NCBI RefSeq assembly: GCF_001434935.1
Contig: NZ_AZEG01000001.1
Location: 4,914 to 68,913 of the forward strand
Direction: 5' to 3'
Length of the DNA: 64,000 bases
From: Liquorilactobacillus uvarum DSM 19971
Lineage (GTDB): Bacteria > Bacillota > Bacilli > Lactobacillales > Lactobacillaceae
Each line of letters starts with the position of its first letter. Position 1 is the first letter of the stretch. The notes beneath the pieces are model-generated. The model was not told the origin of the DNA, searched no databases, and saw nothing but the letters and a program-made list of their open reading frames with translations. Shown here piece by piece: positions 60,840 through 64,000 of the stretch. Position numbers and translations under genes: made by a program.

Positions 60840-61169
60840 TCAATCATAATTCGCCTTTAAAACCCTCATTTTCACTGCAAGTACCCCGTGTTTCTTAACC
60901 ACATTTTGCGGATAAACCTGCACTAGTTCATCCAAACTGAGCCCTACTGCCTCTTCAGAGTACAACTTATAAATTTCCGCAAGCTTTTTGAATTTTTTGA
61001 TGCTCCAAGCACTTGCTAGAATTATGTCTTCTTTGTCACTTTTACGATGAACCGCAAGTGTATCACCTACACTAAAATGCTTCATTTCCTCATCATTCAA
61101 AAAGATTTCAACTGTCTTGGTACCGTTTGAAATCTTTTCAAACAGCAAATCATCCAATAGTATATCCAC
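60840..61169 (-). CDS. ASCH-domain protein
   Basis: 109 residues, roughly a single ASCH (PUA-like) domain. The opening LLFEKISNGTKTVEIFLNDE and HFSVGDTLAVHRKS match the family pattern in which a short strand and a basic cleft bind RNA or a nucleotide. Function unknown; some members hydrolyse modified nucleosides. GTG start with GGGAGG upstream. Stands alone between BioY and DeoR genes. Confidence 0.75.
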   Translation of the reverse strand: MDILLDDLLFEKISNGTKTVEIFLNDEEMKHFSVGDTLAVHRKSDKEDIILASAWSIKKFKKLAEIYKLYSEEAVGLSLDELVQVYPQNVVKKHGVLAVKMRVLKANYD

Positions 61170-61393
61170 AATAATCGACCTCCCGCAAAACGTTAGTTAA
61201 CTAGTTGCTTAGAAACTACTTGACATAAGGTACCTATTTTGAATATATGCTGCCATCTTCAGATAGAACCAGCGCATAATGCAAACCATGTGCTGTTTTC
61301 TTTTATCTAAAGATTAAAACAGCCCCTATTCCTATACCATCCAAATCATATAAGTAAGATATTATTCTTTTTGTTAAAAGTTATCAAGTAAAA

Positions 61394-61440
61394 AGACCTT
61401 TTATCTTTGTTTTCTTTATATAAAAAAGTAACAAAGGTCT
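61394..61440 (-). terminator. Terminator of the DeoR gene
   Basis: On the minus strand AGACCTTTGTT pairs with AACAAAGATAAAAGGTCT (a 4-base bulge), then TTTTT. The remaining 61170-61524 gap holds no supported gene. Confidence 0.7.
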
Positions 61441-61524
61441 AATTGATTGACTTTTGCTACTCCCAAAAATACTATTCTTTTTTTACTAAAGCACTAGTTT
61501 TACTTTTAAAACAAAATAATTCTT

Positions 61525-62292
61525 TTAATTTAACGTATCAGAACTAGCAATTCTAATTTCTGTGTTCTTTGGAAAAATACTGCGCTCTCTCTCACTTAAG
61601 ACCTTGTCAGTGATAAACATTGAAATTTTATTCGGCGAACAAATACTGTAATAAGATGTATTAATGAATTTTTTATGTTCCGCAACTAAAATAACTTTGC
61701 GTGCACGTTTAACCGCCGTTCCAACAACTTCAGCATCTCCCTGATTCAACAAGTAAATACCATTTTCGTCGATTCCAGATGCTGCGATAAACGCCGTATC
61801 AAAGGCAACTTTATTTAACTCCTCAATCGCGGAGTTTGAATAGAAGAAACGATTCTGATGATCAAGCGTTCCACTTAACGTCTTGACAGTAATTTTGCTT
61901 TTTTCCGCCAATGCCATACAATTATCCAATGAGTGCGTAAAAACAGTCATCGGTAAATTCAGATTTTGACATGTTTTTAACAAGATAGTCGATGCATCAA
62001 CAAAATAGACGTGATGAGCTTGAAAGTAGTCAGCAGCAGCCAGCGCAATTTGGGTTTTCTGCCGTGTAAAATGTGCAAGACGACTTTGAAAATTGGGGAC
62101 TTTATTGCCAAAATCAAGCGGTAAAATTCCACCATGTGTCCGTTTCACTTCACCACGCTTATCAAGAAGTACAATATCTCTTCGAGCAGTATCTTGAGAA
62201 ACACCGAATTCTGACATAATATCCTTGGTCGTTAATTCCTGACGTTCTTCTAATAGTTGTTTAATCAATTCAACTCTTTTTTCTTGGCTCAT
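61525..62292 (-). CDS. DeoR/GlpR family transcriptional regulator
   Basis: 255 residues. N-terminal winged helix: KRVELIKQLLEERQELTTKD, then IMSEFGVSQDTARRDIVLLD (DeoR signature) and KRGEVKRTHGGILPL. The C-terminal effector domain is of the sugar-phosphate type: VYFVDASTILLK, FDTAFIAASGIDENG and VILVAEHKKF. It probably represses a sugar or polyol operon, but no target is adjacent. RBS GAGG 7 bases before the ATG. Confidence 0.9.
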   Translation of the reverse strand: MSQEKRVELIKQLLEERQELTTKDIMSEFGVSQDTARRDIVLLDKRGEVKRTHGGILPLDFGNKVPNFQSRLAHFTRQKTQIALAAADYFQAHHVYFVDASTILLKTCQNLNLPMTVFTHSLDNCMALAEKSKITVKTLSGTLDHQNRFFYSNSAIEELNKVAFDTAFIAASGIDENGIYLLNQGDAEVVGTAVKRARKVILVAEHKKFINTSYYSICSPNKISMFITDKVLSERERSIFPKNTEIRIASSDTLN

Positions 62293-62413
62293 AAACCAAC
62301 CTCAAATCTCCTATGTATTTCAAAGCAATCTCTTATTTATTATACTTGTTTAAGCAAAAAATTCCAAGCAAATGTAATGATTTACTTATCAAAACCGCTA
62401 AAAAGGATTCATA

Positions 62414-62448
62414 CAAAAAAAGTTGGAAACGATTCATTCGCTCCAACC
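62414..62448 (-). terminator. Terminator of ppaC
   Basis: On the minus strand GGTTGGAGCGA pairs with TCGTTTCCAAC (one mismatch) and is followed by T7. Confidence 0.8.
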
Positions 62449-62501
62449 CTTTCTTGTTCTTTATTGTTCTCAATTTACATCCAAACGTTGTAAAAGGCAG
62501 C

Positions 62502-63422
62502 CTAGAAAGCTTTTTCCAATGGAGGAACAACTTGCTTTTTACGTGAAACAACACCTGGAAGATCCACTTTATTATCAACGATCTTAACATCAAAGGCTTT
62601 AGAAACAGCTTCTTGCGGTTCGCCTATAACAAGCAGACGAGTATCGCTATTCAGAATGTTAGTCACCATTAAAAGGAAAAGATCATATCCCTTCTCCTGA
62701 TTTTGCTTTTCAATTGCAGCACGCAGAGCATCCTCACGTGCGAACACTTCATCAAGGTCAACTGTGTTAACTTGATCGATTCGAACTGTTTTACCACCCA
62801 TTTCAAACGATTTAGCATCGGAAGTAATCAATTCCTCTTCAGTTTTGCTACCTAGATTTGTCCCTGCTTTGAGCATATCCAAACCATATGTTTCATAATC
62901 AACACCGGCAATTTTGGCTAGTTCCTTAACTGCCTTTTCATCTTGAGGGGTTGTTGTAGGTGATTTGAACAATAATGTATCCGAAACAATCGCAGATAAC
63001 ATCAATCCTGCTAGCTTAGCTGGTACTTCAACTTCATTTTGCTTGAATAACTTATAGATAATAGTACTGCAGCAGCCGAGAGGTTCAGCATGATAAAATA
63101 ACGGGGCTGCTGTCTCAAAGTTAGCAATTCGATGATGATCTACAACATGTGTTACTTGAACTTGATCAATATCGTCAACACTCTGTTGAGCTTCGTTATG
63201 GTCAACAAGCATTACTGCTTCCACTTCGTCCTTAGCATTACTAATCACGCGCGGTGCCGGTTCGTCAAAATGATCTAAAACAAATTTTGTTTCTTCATTA
63301 GGTTCCCCTAAAGCAACCGCTTCAGTATCTGCCCCTAATTTATTTTCTAAATACGAGAATGCTTTCGCAGCAACAATCGCATCTGTATCCGGATTTTTAT
63401 GTCCAAAAACTAATTCTTTCAT
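62502..63422 (-). CDS. ppaC: Manganese-dependent inorganic pyrophosphatase
   Basis: 306 residues, DHH family. Metal-binding motifs: [15 protein letters not shown] (about 4-18), [22 protein letters not shown] (about 96-99) and the C-terminal substrate-binding loop near [13 protein letters not shown]. It splits pyrophosphate to drive biosynthesis. ATG 63422 follows GGAGATC; a longer frame from 63437 adds only five residues. Soluble, cytoplasmic. Confidence 0.95.
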   Translation of the reverse strand: MKELVFGHKNPDTDAIVAAKAFSYLENKLGADTEAVALGEPNEETKFVLDHFDEPAPRVISNAKDEVEAVMLVDHNEAQQSVDDIDQVQVTHVVDHHRIANFETAAPLFYHAEPLGCCSTIIYKLFKQNEVEVPAKLAGLMLSAIVSDTLLFKSPTTTPQDEKAVKELAKIAGVDYETYGLDMLKAGTNLGSKTEEELITSDAKSFEMGGKTVRIDQVNTVDLDEVFAREDALRAAIEKQNQEKGYDLFLLMVTNILNSDTRLLVIGEPQEAVSKAFDVKIVDNKVDLPGVVSRKKQVVPPLEKAF

Positions 63423-63458
63423 TAAACTGATCTCCATTCTTTTTATTACTATCTTGAT

Positions 63459-64000
63459 TTAACCTTCATTGTTCATTTCTGTCAAGCGGGAAATATAATC
63501 TTTCTCGGTCAAATAATTTTCAAATGAGCGTAGAAAATGTTGGATTCGCGGAATTTGATCCTTATCTTTTCTAAATACAAAAGATAGATCAAAGGATATT
63601 TCAGGTTCAAATAACGCTGTCCACAATTTCTCTTTCCTCTTATTATTATGTGCCAAAACAAAAGACTGCGGTAAAGTCGTATAAACCCCTGTAGCAAGCG
63701 CAAAACGATAAATTTGGGCCGGTGTCGCAAAATGAGCAGCACTAGTAGGCTTATCTACTAACTCATTTTTGTAAGATTCGCGAATGATACTGTTTAAATA
63801 ATATAGTGGAGGATAGGTAACCCATTCATTGTCCAATGTGTCTTTAAGCTTGATTCGCCTCTTTTTTGACAGTTTTTCATCATGATGCAGAAAAAGCAGG
63901 TCCTCCGTAATTATCTTTTTGGCAGCGTATGGCTTCCAATTCTTAATGTTATCATCTGGAAGATACATCACAGCGAGATCAATCGTATTTTTTTCGAGTC
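63459..64000 (-). CDS. LysR-type regulator, substrate-binding domain (truncated by window end)
   Basis: Only the C-terminal 180 residues are in the window. The frame continues past the edge (EKNTIDLAVMYLPDDN), a typical LysR effector-domain strand, then ITEDLLFLHHDEKLS, HFATPAQIYRFALATGVYTT and LPQSFVLAH. The N-terminal helix-turn-helix would lie outside. It is read in the same direction as ppaC, 37 bases upstream of it, but need not be co-transcribed. The effector is unknown. Confidence 0.8.
   Translation of the reverse strand, partial: LEKNTIDLAVMYLPDDNIKNWKPYAAKKIITEDLLFLHHDEKLSKKRRIKLKDTLDNEWVTYPPLYYLNSIIRESYKNELVDKPTSAAHFATPAQIYRFALATGVYTTLPQSFVLAHNNKRKEKLWTALFEPEISFDLSFVFRKDKDQIPRIQHFLRSFENYLTEKDYISRLTEMNNEG

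Noticed and set aside
1..64000. CRISPR arrays, tRNA or rRNA genes and insertion sequences
   Set aside because: No regularly spaced repeats, no tRNA-like cloverleaf with CCA end and no transposase gene were found on reading both strands.

Overview
The window looks like chromosomal DNA of a low-GC Gram-positive lactic acid bacterium, most likely a member of the Lactobacillaceae. This is inferred from AT-rich sequence, strong AGGAGG-type ribosome sites with frequent TTG starts, two T-box leaders, a CopY-type repressor, a Mn-dependent pyrophosphatase, BioY and DHA2/QacA-type transporters. No rRNA, tRNA, CRISPR array, intact insertion sequence or complete prophage was seen.

Layout. 1-3.6 kb: a LytTR regulator with two small membrane proteins (DUF6622-like and DUF3021), then a TetR regulator divergent from a CruF/DUF422 carotenoid protein, with a clear operator between them. 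3.8-7.1 kb: a copper operon (copY, two cupredoxin-like proteins, a CopA-type ATPase without an N-terminal metal domain, and a 36-residue membrane peptide). 7.4-12.6 kb: an orphan helix-hairpin-helix plus PD-(D/E)XK nuclease, a methyltransferase, a VanZ protein, and a T-box-controlled OppA lipoprotein. 12.9-17.7 kb: a metal P-type ATPase lacking the CPC motif, and a TetR/DHA2 exporter pair. 18-26.9 kb (minus): a probable arginine/guanidino-compound operon: RocB-like hydrolase, arginine deiminase/DDAH-family enzyme, amino-acid ABC importer, GabT-like aminotransferase, Sad-like dehydrogenase, then an ArcT-like aminotransferase. 27.8-30 kb: a GT39 glycosyltransferase.

30.5-35.9 kb (minus) is the most unusual locus: one T-box leader precedes an amino-acid binding lipoprotein, a permease with no ATPase gene, a LanC-like protein, an iron-type alcohol dehydrogenase and an aminotransferase, tightly packed or overlapping. 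The two T-boxes share the same specifier-loop sequence, best read as methionine (ATG). 36.3-40.9 kb: allantoin use (PucR, allantoinase, NCS1 permease). 41-43.4 kb: a MarR regulator, flavodoxin-like protein and divergent membrane protein, sharing a 34-bp perfect palindrome that carries a consensus promoter on each strand. 43.6-45.8 kb: a phage-type genetic switch remnant. 46-51 kb: an alpha-glucoside locus (DUF1349, GH13 alpha-glucosidase, frameshifted MFS transporter, LacI regulator). 51.3-56.6 kb: an activase, glycyl radical enzyme and fructose-6-phosphate aldolase operon with a SorC regulator. 57.2-64 kb: housekeeping and regulatory genes (MurI, PatA-like aminotransferase, BioY, ASCH protein, DeoR, PpaC, LysR fragment).

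The common thread is nutrient scavenging: peptides and amino acids (two T-boxes, two ABC systems, four class-I/II aminotransferases), purine breakdown products, alpha-glucosides and biotin, together with copper and drug resistance.
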